Part shown: positions 44,321 to 53,473 of the stretch, piece after piece | Position numbering within the stretch: position 1 is the stretch's first letter | How the letters are laid out: each line of letters starts with the position of its first letter | From: Bacteroidia bacterium | GTDB lineage: Bacteria; Bacteroidota; Bacteroidia; Flavobacteriales_D; Cryomorphaceae | DNA length: 64,000 nucleotides | Assembly (NCBI GenBank): GCA_030427905.1 | Contig: JAUICL010000001.1 | Location: 186,001 to 250,000, forward strand | Direction of reading: 5' to 3' | Notes under the pieces: model-generated | Seen by the model: only the letters and a program-made list of their open reading frames with translations | Database searches by the model: none | Told to the model about the DNA's origin: nothing | Made by a program: the position numbers and the translations under genes

Positions 44321-45935
44321 CTAAATCGAGTTTGGTTTTTGCTGCCAGGCTAATTTCAAATTTGTCTTGGGCTCTCAGTCTAATTGGGTGATCGCCGTTA
44401 CCCGCTGTATTTCCGAATACGCGGATTATCATATCTGTTGCAGCTTCTAGATTTGGAATTCGATCGCGGTCAATATTGACCAAGGTGAGCGTCTCAGTTA
44501 CGCCATCTGCGGTACCGTAGTCTGCTGAATTGGGATTAGTTAAATTTATTGGTGCGGCGTGAAAAACGAGTTCGGGATTTTCGAAAAGCGAATCAACCGG
44601 CTGGGCATTTTCATCCAAAAAAACAATTTGAACTCCAGCGTCAACAGGAAATCCGTTTTCGACAAAAAGTCGCATTTCAAGACTCTGGATTTCGCTTAAA
44701 TCGTCCACCGTTTCCAAAAAATCTCCCACTGATAACTCGGTCGTATCAACCATACCAAAATCTGCAATAGAACCAAAAATCGGAATCTCGGCTTCAAAGC
44801 TCAGGTCCATCGCGCTCTCTCTTGAGACAAATGAGCTCGGCTCATTATTGGGATTTACCGTCACCGTCATATCGGCTTGAATCTCTTTTGGAGAGCTCGC
44901 AATCAACGTAGTCAGGTCAGGGTCGAGCGATTCATTGCTGAGGGTAATTACGGTCTCAGCTGGTTCACCCGAAAATTGCCCACCTTCTATGAGCGGAAGT
45001 CGTTCGATATTGTCACCGTCAATCACAAACTCACTTCCATCGTGCGCTCTTCCTGTAAGCTGATCGATTTGCATATCGAGCTCAATACCAAAACCATTTT
45101 TGATATGAAGGTGCAAACGCGGGTCAGCGATAGAAATAGATCCGAAATGGTCATTGCTAAACATATCGATCCCAACCACTTTTCCTTCAAAAGGTACTTC
45201 ACGCGGAGCGATATATCCACCCATGTGGCGAATAGAGAAATCTTCTATGCTAATTTCAAAATCAATCTCACCTACCTGTCCGTTTGGCACGTCGGTGAAT
45301 GTGAGCTCGTATTCGAATCGAACTCCATTTGAAACATTGTCGTTGTTGACCAATTCAAAAAGGACAGAACCCATATCGCTTGTGCTGCTCACTGAAATCG
45401 GAGCTGTATCGTCAGCAAAGGCTACTTCAAAGGCAACCGTGTTGTCGGCCGAGTACATCCTTACAGCACCCGAAACTGGGTAAGTACCCGTTGAATTCAT
45501 TTGGAGATCAAAAACCCCACTATCGAAACGAATCGAATCTAACCGATCGCCTTCACTTGATTCGAATGAATACAAGGCCGATTCTGTGATCGTCAAAGTG
45601 CCGAACTCAATACCAGAAGCCTGATCGAGTTCACTTAAATCGATATCCTGCTCAAAATGCTGATCATCGAGATCGAGAAAAGTTCCCGTCGATAATCCGT
45701 CAAGAGTATCTACGTAAATTATGCTCAGGGTTCCATCTTCACCTGCGTGTACAATACCTTCTTCATCAAAGTTTTGAATGAGCTGATCGGCTTGAATGGT
45801 AGCAAAGGCCAATGGGGCACCAATCTCTGGAGATGCATCAAACTGAACATCTGACACTTCTATCTCTTCTCTTACACATCCCGTAGAAAGAACTAGGAGA
45901 ATGAGACTTCCTAAAATGAGTTTAAAAGGGGTCAT
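44310..45935 (-). CDS. Large lipoprotein of unknown function
   Basis: About 541 residues from the ATG at 45935, with lipobox Cys20 (LSTGC). The rest is acidic, beta-rich and without Cys. It seems to hold several similar beta-sandwich units (repeated SIEDFSIRHMG..., EAEIPIFGSIADFG...). The start at 45935 replaces an upstream ATG at 46043 that adds 36 non-leader residues. Translation is coupled to the DUF5723 gene (11-bp overlap). The pair looks like an envelope complex whose role I cannot name. Confidence 0.75.
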   Translation of the reverse strand: MTPFKLILGSLILLVLSTGCVREEIEVSDVQFDASPEIGAPLAFATIQADQLIQNFDEEGIVHAGEDGTLSIIYVDTLDGLSTGTFLDLDDQHFEQDIDLSELDQASGIEFGTLTITESALYSFESSEGDRLDSIRFDSGVFDLQMNSTGTYPVSGAVRMYSADNTVAFEVAFADDTAPISVSSTSDMGSVLFELVNNDNVSNGVRFEYELTFTDVPNGQVGEIDFEISIEDFSIRHMGGYIAPREVPFEGKVVGIDMFSNDHFGSISIADPRLHLHIKNGFGIELDMQIDQLTGRAHDGSEFVIDGDNIERLPLIEGGQFSGEPAETVITLSNESLDPDLTTLIASSPKEIQADMTVTVNPNNEPSSFVSRESAMDLSFEAEIPIFGSIADFGMVDTTELSVGDFLETVDDLSEIQSLEMRLFVENGFPVDAGVQIVFLDENAQPVDSLFENPELVFHAAPINLTNPNSADYGTADGVTETLTLVNIDRDRIPNLEAATDMIIRVFGNTAGNGDHPIRLRAQDKFEISLAAKTKLDLDEN

Positions 45936-46099
45936 AGTTTTGGGGTTTTGCGCTCTTCGAGCATTCACATCTACGGCAGGTGGCCTTTTTTGGTTGCATT
46001 TTTGAAAATCAGGCTGAGTAATTAACGACGAAATGGTGGTCAAAATTTGACTAACCCAACTATTAAGCCTGATACCCTATTTAACTTGCACCACCTTAA

Positions 46100-49000
46100 A
46101 TGCTTATGAAACGTCTGTTTATTCTCTTCCTACTAGCCGCACAAACTGCGTATGGACAGGAAGAATTCCCATACAATGATCCGCTTCAAAATGACGCGGT
46201 GTACACCCTATTCGAAAATGCAGTGGTGCATCAGGAACCTGGTGTAGCAGACACATTGTCTCTGCTCACCTATCAGGGTAAGGTGATATCCTGTGCGAAA
46301 TCTGAAGAAATCTCCATTCCGGAAAACACCCGGCGGTTCGACTTGAAAAACAAGCATCTCTACCCATCATTTATCGAGATGAATAGTGCTTATGGCATTG
46401 ATCCTTTGCCTGCGAAAAAGCCAAAGAAAGGACCCCAAACAGAGCCACGAGAAAACCTGGCAACCTACTGGAACGACGCCATTCACCCAGAAATGGTGGC
46501 GCTCAATCGATTTTCACCTAATTCAGAACTGGCCGCCAAGTATCGCAAAAAAGGCTTTGGCTACACCTTATCGCACCTTCAAGATGGGGTAGCTCGTGGA
46601 AGTTCGGTACTGGTTCACACCGGTGATGAAAAAGCCAACAAAGCGGTGGTGAAAAGCGAAGTGGGAATGCACTACTCCTTGCGAAAAGGATCGAGTCACC
46701 AAGACTACCCGAGTAGTATGATGGGGTGCATAGCTCTACTCCGACAGAGCTTTTACGATGCGAAGTGGTATGAAACCAATTCTCCCGAATCGGTTAATTA
46801 CAGCCTTGAAGCATACAACCAAAAGGCGGCCTTACCCAAGTTTTTTGCGGTTGACAATGCCTACGACGTAAACCGAATTGAACGATTGGGTAGTGAGTTT
46901 GATGAATCCTTTATCATCGTAGGGGATGGCAAAGCTTATCAGCAAGGCATGAACTATCCTGAGCACGTAGAGGCCATTGTTGCTCCACTGAGCTTCCCGC
47001 ATCCCATTGACATGTCAGACCCCGACTTGGCTCGGCTTGTCAACCAATCCGATCTCCTTCACTGGAAACGCGCCCCTTATAACCCGTTTTACATTCAGGA
47101 AAAAGAGATCGATCTCATGCTTTCATCGGGTGATGATCAAAAGGAAAATGACTTTTGGGAAAACTTGAGGATGGCCGTTGCCCACGGTCTTGACCCAGAT
47201 ACGGCACTTGCAGCTCTCACCACCACCCCAGCACGAATAACCGGGGTCCAAAATATTGGGAAACTCAAAGAAGGCTATCAAGCCAATTTCTTCATTGCAA
47301 GTGGCGATGTGTTCTCCGATCCTAATGCCGAAATATTGAGCCATCAAATAGGTGGGAAAGCTTACATGTATGACGATCCTTATAAAACGGACCTTTCGGG
47401 TACTTACACGCTCAACATTAACGACAACTACCGAATTCTTGAAGTTAAGAAGGGTAAGACCTACAAAGCTCAAGTGGTCTTGGAAGGAGCTACCGACACT
47501 ACGCGGGTATCGGCAACGCTCGCTCAGATTGGTAGCGACGTCAGTTTACAGTTTGTTGATCCAGAACTGGGCAGATTTCGCTTGAGTGGGACTGTGATCA
47601 GCAACAACCGAATATGGGACGGAATAGGGAAGGATGTGGAAGGAAAGGATCTAGTCTGGAGCGCCATTCGCAGAAAAGAAAAAGCGAAGGCTAACGTAGA
47701 TAGCGCAGTGGTAGAGCGGGACAGTATACCGAAGCCGCCACGCATGAAATTTCCGTTGTCAGCTTATGGGTTCGACAGCATACCAAAAGCTGTATGTACG
47801 CTGTTCAAAAATGCGACGATTTGGACATCCGATTCGCTTGGAAAAATAGAGAATGGTCAGCTTTTGATTCTGGATGGAAAAATCGCAGCAATCGGCAGAT
47901 CCATCAATCCGGACGAACATTTAGGGAAAAAAGAAAAAGGAAGTTGCGTGACGCGCGATGTGAAAGGCGCTCATATAACTCCAGGAATCATCGATGAGCA
48001 CAGCCATATCGGGCTTCACCGCGGCGTAAATGAAAGCGGACAGACGAGTTCAGCAGAAGTGCGAATCAGCGATGCGCTCAACCCGAGTGACATCAATCTC
48101 TACCGCCAGCTTTCGGGTGGTGTCACCACATCGCAGCTTTTGCACGGCTCTGCCAATCCGATTGGTGGACAGTCGGCCATTATCAAGCTGCGCTGGGGCC
48201 AGCCTTACGAGATGATGCTGATGGAAGAAGCCGCTCCATTCATCAAATTTGCGCTTGGAGAAAACGTGAAACAATCTAATTGGGGCGATGCCTATCGAAG
48301 TCGATTTCCACAAACGCGAATGGGGGTAGAACAGGTGTTTTACGACATGTTCTACAGAGCTAAGGCCTATGCTGAAAACAAGGCAATCTATGAAGCAGGG
48401 CAGGCGAATCAAAAGAAAAAGCGAAGAAAAAGCTCGGACAAAGAACGAGCCTTCGAAGTAGATTTAGAGCTAGAAGCGCTTAGCGAAATTTTGAATGAAG
48501 AACGCTTTATAACTTGTCACTCCTACGTTCAAAGTGAGATCAATATGCTGATGCACGTAGCCGACAGTATGGGGTTCACACTGAACACTTTCACCCACAT
48601 TTTAGAAGGGTATAAAGTAGCCGACAAGATGAAAACTCATGGAGCTGCCGCATCTACCTTTAGCGATTGGTGGGCGTATAAGTACGAAGTGAACGACGCC
48701 ATCCCTTTCAACGCTAGTCTCCTCACCGAAATGGGCGTTTTGACGAGCATTAATTCAGATGATGCTGAAATGGGACGCCGACTAAACCAAGAAGCCGCCA
48801 AAGCAATAAAGTATGGCGGGATGTCGGAAGAAGATGCCCTAAAAATGGTGACCATCAATCCCGCCAAAATGCTCCACATCGATGAGTACGTAGGAAGCAT
48901 CCATGTGGGAAAACACGCTGATATTGTCATCTGGTCAGATCATCCACTCTCAGTGTACAGCAAAGTAGAAACCACCTACATCGACGGAATTCCCTACTTC

Positions 49001-49156
49001 GATCGGGCTAGATCCGCAAAACTTCACCAGCGCGATGAAACAGAACGAGCGGCAATCGCCAATGAGATGTTGGAGCAAATTAAAAATGGGGCTCCTGCCC
49101 GCAAGCCACAGCAAAAAGAAGAACCACACTATCACTGTGATACGCTACACCAATAA
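46100..49156 (+). CDS. Secreted two-domain amidohydrolase, N-terminal half degenerate
   Basis: 1018 residues: a signal peptide ending AYGQ, then two amidohydrolase units joined by a beta-rich linker (about 435-560). The C-terminal unit has the metal site D632-x-H634-x-H636 (DEHSHIG), later His residues (CHSYVQSE, FTHILEG) and the Asp region NSDDAEMG (about 887), so it should be active. In the N-terminal unit the HxH position reads FIEMNSAYG, so metal binding is lost. Family members hydrolyse cyclic amides or dipeptides; the substrate here is unknown. The start may also be the ATG at 46106. The next gene, 3 nt away, encodes another degenerate unit. Confidence 0.85.
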   Translation: MLMKRLFILFLLAAQTAYGQEEFPYNDPLQNDAVYTLFENAVVHQEPGVADTLSLLTYQGKVISCAKSEEISIPENTRRFDLKNKHLYPSFIEMNSAYGIDPLPAKKPKKGPQTEPRENLATYWNDAIHPEMVALNRFSPNSELAAKYRKKGFGYTLSHLQDGVARGSSVLVHTGDEKANKAVVKSEVGMHYSLRKGSSHQDYPSSMMGCIALLRQSFYDAKWYETNSPESVNYSLEAYNQKAALPKFFAVDNAYDVNRIERLGSEFDESFIIVGDGKAYQQGMNYPEHVEAIVAPLSFPHPIDMSDPDLARLVNQSDLLHWKRAPYNPFYIQEKEIDLMLSSGDDQKENDFWENLRMAVAHGLDPDTALAALTTTPARITGVQNIGKLKEGYQANFFIASGDVFSDPNAEILSHQIGGKAYMYDDPYKTDLSGTYTLNINDNYRILEVKKGKTYKAQVVLEGATDTTRVSATLAQIGSDVSLQFVDPELGRFRLSGTVISNNRIWDGIGKDVEGKDLVWSAIRRKEKAKANVDSAVVERDSIPKPPRMKFPLSAYGFDSIPKAVCTLFKNATIWTSDSLGKIENGQLLILDGKIAAIGRSINPDEHLGKKEKGSCVTRDVKGAHITPGIIDEHSHIGLHRGVNESGQTSSAEVRISDALNPSDINLYRQLSGGVTTSQLLHGSANPIGGQSAIIKLRWGQPYEMMLMEEAAPFIKFALGENVKQSNWGDAYRSRFPQTRMGVEQVFYDMFYRAKAYAENKAIYEAGQANQKKKRRKSSDKERAFEVDLELEALSEILNEERFITCHSYVQSEINMLMHVADSMGFTLNTFTHILEGYKVADKMKTHGAAASTFSDWWAYKYEVNDAIPFNASLLTEMGVLTSINSDDAEMGRRLNQEAAKAIKYGGMSEEDALKMVTINPAKMLHIDEYVGSIHVGKHADIVIWSDHPLSVYSKVETTYIDGIPYFDRARSAKLHQRDETERAAIANEMLEQIKNGAPARKPQQKEEPHYHCDTLHQ

Positions 49157-49159
49157 GCC

Positions 49160-50431
49160 ATGAAAAGATTTTTATTCCTCCTTCTTCTTCTCAGCCCGCT
49201 CTTGAATTCAGCGCAAGACTCAGGTGTTCTTATCACCAACGTGACCTTACACACAGGCACGGGCACTGCCATAGAATACGGAGCGATCGGAATGCGCAAC
49301 GGTAAAATAGACTACGTGGGCAAAGTGGCGGGTGCCGTACAAGCCAACTACACCGAAGTGATCGATGGGAAAGGCGGAGATGTCTATCCGGGATTGATCG
49401 CCATGAACACATCACTTGGCTTGAATGAGATTTTCGCCGTAAGAGCCACCAATGACTACCGCGAGACGGGGTCGTACAAACCCAATGTAAGATCGATCAT
49501 TGCCTACAATGCCGAAAGCCAAATCGTAGAGACTTCACTGGCCAATGGAGTGGTGATGGCACAGGTATGTCCTCGTGGTGGAGTAATCAAAGGAAGTTCT
49601 TCTCTCGTAAAGCTCGATGCCTGGAATTGGGAAGACGCAGCGGTACGTATGGATGAAGGCATCCACATGGATTGGCCGCGAATGGTAAAGCGCAGCAAGG
49701 AGCCCAACACGGCCAATGTCTGGATTCCAGATGAAGAATTTGATGCTAAAATCGAAGAGATTCGCACCTTTTTTGAGAATGCCCGTTCGTACTCAAATCG
49801 AAGTACGACAATAGACCGTGATGTGCGATTTGAAGCCATGCGTGGCCTGTTTTCGGGAGAAAAGCGGCTCTATATTTCAGCCAACAACATCAAGGAAATT
49901 AGGGGAGTGATTGGTTTCAAGCGCGATATGGACATCGATAAAGTGACCATTGTAGGTGGTAATGACGCGTGGATGGCATCAGATCTTCTTCGCGAAAATG
50001 ATATCAGTGTTCTCGTGGGACGCGTTCACCGTTTGCCGAAATATGCCGAAGACCCCGTAGACGCTCCTTTCTCTTTGCCAGCCAAACTTTCGAAGGCCGG
50101 AGTTAAGTTCTCATTTGAATTGAACGGGGATATGGAACCTATCCAAAACCGAAATCTTCCGTTTAACATCGGAACAGCCATAGCCTATGGTCTGGATTAT
50201 GAAAAAGCCGTGAAGGCAGCCACCCTTACTGCGGCAGAGATACTCGGTGTGAGTGATCGTACAGGAAGCCTGCAAGTTGGGAAGGATGCCAACGTCATCT
50301 GGTCGTCAGGCGATCTATTCGATATGAGAACAAGCCTGATACAAGGTGTCTGGTTAGATGGAAAACTCTGCGACATCACAACCCGTCAAGAAGAACTTTA
50401 CCAGAAGTACAAAAACAAGTATGGACTATAA
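49160..50431 (+). CDS. Secreted amidohydrolase-like protein lacking metal ligands
   Basis: 423 residues: a signal peptide ending LNSAQ, the small beta-sandwich strands typical of amidohydrolases (VTLHTGTGTAIEYGAIGMRNGKIDYVG), and a TIM-barrel-like remainder ending in the usual GSLQVGKDANVIW...DG segment. The metal-site His-x-His is replaced by Met-Asn-Thr (GLIAMNTSLG), close to the MNS of the N-terminal half of its neighbour. It is probably a pseudoenzyme or partner subunit of the two-domain protein, with which it is co-transcribed. Confidence 0.83.
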   Translation: MKRFLFLLLLLSPLLNSAQDSGVLITNVTLHTGTGTAIEYGAIGMRNGKIDYVGKVAGAVQANYTEVIDGKGGDVYPGLIAMNTSLGLNEIFAVRATNDYRETGSYKPNVRSIIAYNAESQIVETSLANGVVMAQVCPRGGVIKGSSSLVKLDAWNWEDAAVRMDEGIHMDWPRMVKRSKEPNTANVWIPDEEFDAKIEEIRTFFENARSYSNRSTTIDRDVRFEAMRGLFSGEKRLYISANNIKEIRGVIGFKRDMDIDKVTIVGGNDAWMASDLLRENDISVLVGRVHRLPKYAEDPVDAPFSLPAKLSKAGVKFSFELNGDMEPIQNRNLPFNIGTAIAYGLDYEKAVKAATLTAAEILGVSDRTGSLQVGKDANVIWSSGDLFDMRTSLIQGVWLDGKLCDITTRQEELYQKYKNKYGL

Positions 50432-50589
50432 GTCAATGCTTCAGCAGTGAAGTTTCCGCCCCGTCAAAATCGTGCTATTTGAAGGCGTTACAGCCCTGTC
50501 AATCTTTAATCTAACCCTTCCACTGTCTTTGAATTATGATCGAAGCCAGAATTTTTTCCGTAAATTAAGGCTATTCAAAAGCGCAGATC

Positions 50590-51084
50590 ATGGCTAAATC
50601 GTCCTCCGAAAAGTGGGTTCTCATGACAGAATTAAATGGCGAGCCCCTACTCCATCACTTCAAACTTTCAAACCACGGTCGCGTCGTGCGCATCAAAAAA
50701 GGCATTGGGGAAGAAGAAGCTTTTCTACCCAAAGAAATTGGAGGATATAAATACATTTCTTTCACCACCAGGAATGGATCTAGAGAGACCATCTACCTTC
50801 ATAGATTGGTGGCCGAGTTTTTCGTGAAGCAAAATGGCGATCAAGAAGTCTTCGTCATTCACAAAGACTACAACCGGAAAAACAATCGGTATGACAATCT
50901 GGAGTGGGTCACAAAAGAAGTGCTGTACAAACACCGTTCGGCTAAAGCTGGAAGACTACCTGGCTCATCGAGTAAAAAGCGCAAGCGACTGCAAGAGAGC
51001 GGTGGAATTACCAACGAAAATGTGGCTCGCTCAAGGGATCAATTCAGAAAGCGCTTGTCTCAACACCTCGGGCTAATTCCCTAG
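50590..51084 (+). CDS. NUMOD4 / HNH-type endonuclease-like protein
   Basis: 164 residues. A NUMOD4-like segment (about 8-60: W, then KLSNHGRVVRIKKG and a GYKYISF strand) precedes an HNH_3 segment with LHRLVAEFFV and VIHKDYNRKNNRYDNLEWVT, where the His-Asn-Asn set of the HNH finger is present. A basic tail (SSKKRKRLQ) follows. Such modules come from homing endonucleases and phages, but no intron, phage or integrase is nearby. The stop shares CTAG with trpS. Function in this host is unknown. Confidence 0.8.
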   Translation: MAKSSSEKWVLMTELNGEPLLHHFKLSNHGRVVRIKKGIGEEEAFLPKEIGGYKYISFTTRNGSRETIYLHRLVAEFFVKQNGDQEVFVIHKDYNRKNNRYDNLEWVTKEVLYKHRSAKAGRLPGSSSKKRKRLQESGGITNENVARSRDQFRKRLSQHLGLIP

Positions 51085-52064
51085 GCTCCAGCCCCAACAT
51101 ATCCAAGTTTTGATCGCACACGGCCGATCACTTCGCGACCTACAATTCTGGCCTTATCGGCACCTTTCTTTAGCTCTTGTTCGATTTGTTCAGGATTGGC
51201 CATCAACTCAGCGTACCGCGCACGCTCCTTCTCAAAGCTTGAACAAATCAACTCGTACAACTCCTGCTTGGCATGGCCATAGCCCATACCACCTTTGATG
51301 TATCGATCGCGCAAAGCACTCTCTTGTTCGGGTGAAGCGAGCAATTTGTAGATGGCGAAAACATTGCAAGTATCTGGGTCTTTAGGTTCATCCACATCTT
51401 TGCTATCTGTCACAATCTTCATCACTCGCTTGCGCAGCGCCTTATCCGATTCGAAAATATTGATGGCATTTCCGTAGCTCTTGCTCATCTTTTGGCCATC
51501 AATACCCGGAACAAGTTTTGTGTTTTCCTGCACCTTAGCTTCGGGAATAACAAGCGTTTCGCCTACTTGGCGATTAAATGCCTGCCCGATATCTCGCGTT
51601 ATTTCCAAATGTTGAAGCTGGTCTTTACCTACAGGTACATAATCGGCATCGTACATCATAATGTCCGAAGCCATTAGTACTGGATAATTAAACAAGCCAG
51701 CATTCACATCAGAGAGGCGATCGCTCTTATCCTTGAAACTGTGTGCGTTGGCCAGCATAGGGTATGGCGTGAAACACGACATGTACCAAGTGAACTCACC
51801 AATTTCGCGTATATCGCTTTGACGGTAAAAAGTGTGTCGTTCTGTATCGAGACCAAAGGCAAGCCATGTAGCAGCTACAGCATGTACATTATGAATGCGC
51901 TCTTCAGCGTTCTTGATTGTAGTAAGCGAGTGCAGGTCGGCGATAAAGATAAAAGCCTCGTTACTTCCTTCATCGGCCATCCGAATTGCCGGTCTGACCG
52001 CACCCAAGATATTCCCCAAATGGGGTATTCCAGTACTTTGTATTCCGGTGAGAATTCTTGCCAT
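51081..52064 (-). CDS. trpS: Tryptophanyl-tRNA synthetase
   Basis: 327 residues, the normal TrpRS length. The class I motifs are HLGN (15-18) and KMSKS (192-196), with GIQSTGIPHLGN opening the Rossmann fold and MASDIMMYDADYVPVGKDQLQH-like indole-binding segment (residues 131-152). It charges tRNA-Trp. A TACCTTTG box lies 20 nt upstream. The gene diverges from gatC. Confidence 0.97.
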   Translation of the reverse strand: MARILTGIQSTGIPHLGNILGAVRPAIRMADEGSNEAFIFIADLHSLTTIKNAEERIHNVHAVAATWLAFGLDTERHTFYRQSDIREIGEFTWYMSCFTPYPMLANAHSFKDKSDRLSDVNAGLFNYPVLMASDIMMYDADYVPVGKDQLQHLEITRDIGQAFNRQVGETLVIPEAKVQENTKLVPGIDGQKMSKSYGNAINIFESDKALRKRVMKIVTDSKDVDEPKDPDTCNVFAIYKLLASPEQESALRDRYIKGGMGYGHAKQELYELICSSFEKERARYAELMANPEQIEQELKKGADKARIVGREVIGRVRSKLGYVGAGA

Positions 52065-52084
52065 GGTCTAATTGTAATTGGCGC

Positions 52085-52092
52085 CAAAGGTA
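52085..52092 (-). promoter_or_regulatory. -7 promoter box TACCTTTG of trpS
   Basis: An exact TAnnTTTG match on the minus strand, 20 nt before the trpS ATG. Confidence 0.6.
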
Positions 52093-52142
52093 GCCATTCG
52101 AGATAAAGAATGTGAAAAGGATGAAAAACGAATTTCAAGTGG

Positions 52143-52150
52143 TAAATTTG
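52143..52150 (+). promoter_or_regulatory. -7 promoter box TAAATTTG of gatC, near-leaderless
   Basis: An exact box only 5 nt before the gatC ATG at 52156. It decides the start: the frame open from 52078 begins upstream of the promoter. Confidence 0.55.
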
Positions 52151-52155
52151 TGCCC

Positions 52156-52452
52156 ATGAACGTTGATGACAAATTGATCGATCGCCTTTCTAATCTCTCC
52201 AAACTCGAGTTTGGTACAGAGGAGAAAGAACGGATTAAATCTGACTTAGTTAAAATGCTCGATTTTGTTGCGGCACTTCAAGAAGTAGATACGGATGGAG
52301 TCGAACCATTGATATACGTGAATCCTGAAGTAAATGTATACCGCGCCGATGAGGTAACTGAATCACTCGATCAAAAAGAAGCGCTAAAAAATGCTCCAGA
52401 CCACGATTCATTCTACTTCAAAGTGCCCAAAGTGGTAAGCGGAGGAGAATAG
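52156..52452 (+). CDS. gatC: Asp-tRNA(Asn)/Glu-tRNA(Gln) amidotransferase subunit C
   Basis: 98 residues, the usual GatC size, beginning MNVDDKLIDRLSNLSKLEF, with the conserved DFVAALQEVDTDGVEPL hinge and the late FYFKVPKVV. It stabilises the GatAB amidase during transamidation of mischarged tRNAs. gatA and gatB are not in the window. The start at 52156 gives the standard N-terminus. A bidirectional terminator follows. Confidence 0.93.
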   Translation: MNVDDKLIDRLSNLSKLEFGTEEKERIKSDLVKMLDFVAALQEVDTDGVEPLIYVNPEVNVYRADEVTESLDQKEALKNAPDHDSFYFKVPKVVSGGE

Positions 52453-52472
52453 ATAACAGATACATTGAAATT

Positions 52473-52509
52473 AAAAAGGCGCCCAGAGATTATTCGGGGC
52501 GCCTTTTTT
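52473..52509. terminator. Bidirectional intrinsic terminator
   Basis: A 12-bp perfect stem (AAAAAGGCGCCC / GGGCGCCTTTTT) with a 12-nt loop and flanking A and T runs, between convergent gatC and the outer-membrane barrel gene. Confidence 0.94.
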
Positions 52510-52525
52510 CAATCAAAACTTCCTA

Positions 52526-53446
52526 TCATACTTTGATGAAAAACCCGCTTGAGAACGTGTACACATCAGATGTGTTGGCATTGTCAAAGAGTGGTACCAG
52601 ACCTACTTGGGCAAATAAGGTCAATCTTCTGTAACCCACTCTCACCAAGGCATCAGCCGACCATCGCGTAAAGCCCATGTCGCCTTTCAAGGTTGCCTTT
52701 CGGTCATTGCCGTCTAGCTCGTACTTCTGCTTGTACATATTGCCAATCAATACCTTTCCAATAACCCCAGCTGAGATGTGGAAAGCTCTGTCTTGATCGA
52801 GCGAAGTATTAAACTCCAACATCAACGGCACAGCCAGGTACGAGGCTCTCAGTTTGTTCTTCGTTACGTTCTTTTCACCAGATGGCACTGAAAACAGGCT
52901 GTCTCCACTAAAGACGAAGTCATTAGCTCCACTGTACTTCCAGTTATAAATCTGAAAGGAAAGGCCCGTGGTAATTCCAAAATAATTGTTGGCGATATTC
53001 ACCTTAGCCTGAGCAAAGTTGAACGAGATGTATCGTGATTTACCGTATTTCGGCTCTAAGAATTCAGCATCTTCCTGAAGGTTGAAATCGTGATTTTCAC
53101 TGAGAATTCCATTCACACCAAGGTCTATTCCATTCCACCAAGTAAGGGCGTACTTTGACTCTTTCTTATCATCTTCCCAATCATCGTCATCGCTGCTCTC
53201 TTTGCTCACAATTGTGATATAGGCGTTTTTCAGCTCAATTCTCGTCGTATCCACGTAGTTGGAGTCTACAGTCTGGGTGTAAACATCCCCTTTTATTTTA
53301 CCGTTCTCAATTTTCAGCTCACCTTTCTGGATGGTCATTGTAGTATCTTTGGGAGCGGGTTTTTGAGTCGAGTCTTGGCCAGCTGGTACTTGCCCAAATA
53401 CCGAGATCGAAATGATCAGTGCGAGTGTGGTAAGTACGTTTTTCAT
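52526..53446 (-). CDS. Outer-membrane beta-barrel protein of the ECF sigma locus
   Basis: 306 residues: a signal peptide ending VFGQ, a polar N-terminal region with an acidic stretch (SSDDDDWEDDKK, about 83-96), then an 8-strand-type outer-membrane barrel (about 100-306) that ends in a hydrophobic Val. The start at 53446 follows the leader; the upstream ATG at 53482 lies inside the promoter element. The gene sits after the sigma/anti-sigma pair but has its own copy of the TGTAAC-N17-CGTC element. It is therefore probably a direct target of that sigma factor. Its molecular role is unknown. Confidence 0.8.
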   Translation of the reverse strand: MKNVLTTLALIISISVFGQVPAGQDSTQKPAPKDTTMTIQKGELKIENGKIKGDVYTQTVDSNYVDTTRIELKNAYITIVSKESSDDDDWEDDKKESKYALTWWNGIDLGVNGILSENHDFNLQEDAEFLEPKYGKSRYISFNFAQAKVNIANNYFGITTGLSFQIYNWKYSGANDFVFSGDSLFSVPSGEKNVTKNKLRASYLAVPLMLEFNTSLDQDRAFHISAGVIGKVLIGNMYKQKYELDGNDRKATLKGDMGFTRWSADALVRVGYRRLTLFAQVGLVPLFDNANTSDVYTFSSGFFIKV

Positions 53447-53473
53447 AATGGTATCGTTTAATGTTTGGTATGT

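Noticed and set aside
52078-52155. Longer gatC frame
   Set aside because: It begins upstream of the gatC promoter box and adds residues absent from GatC proteins.
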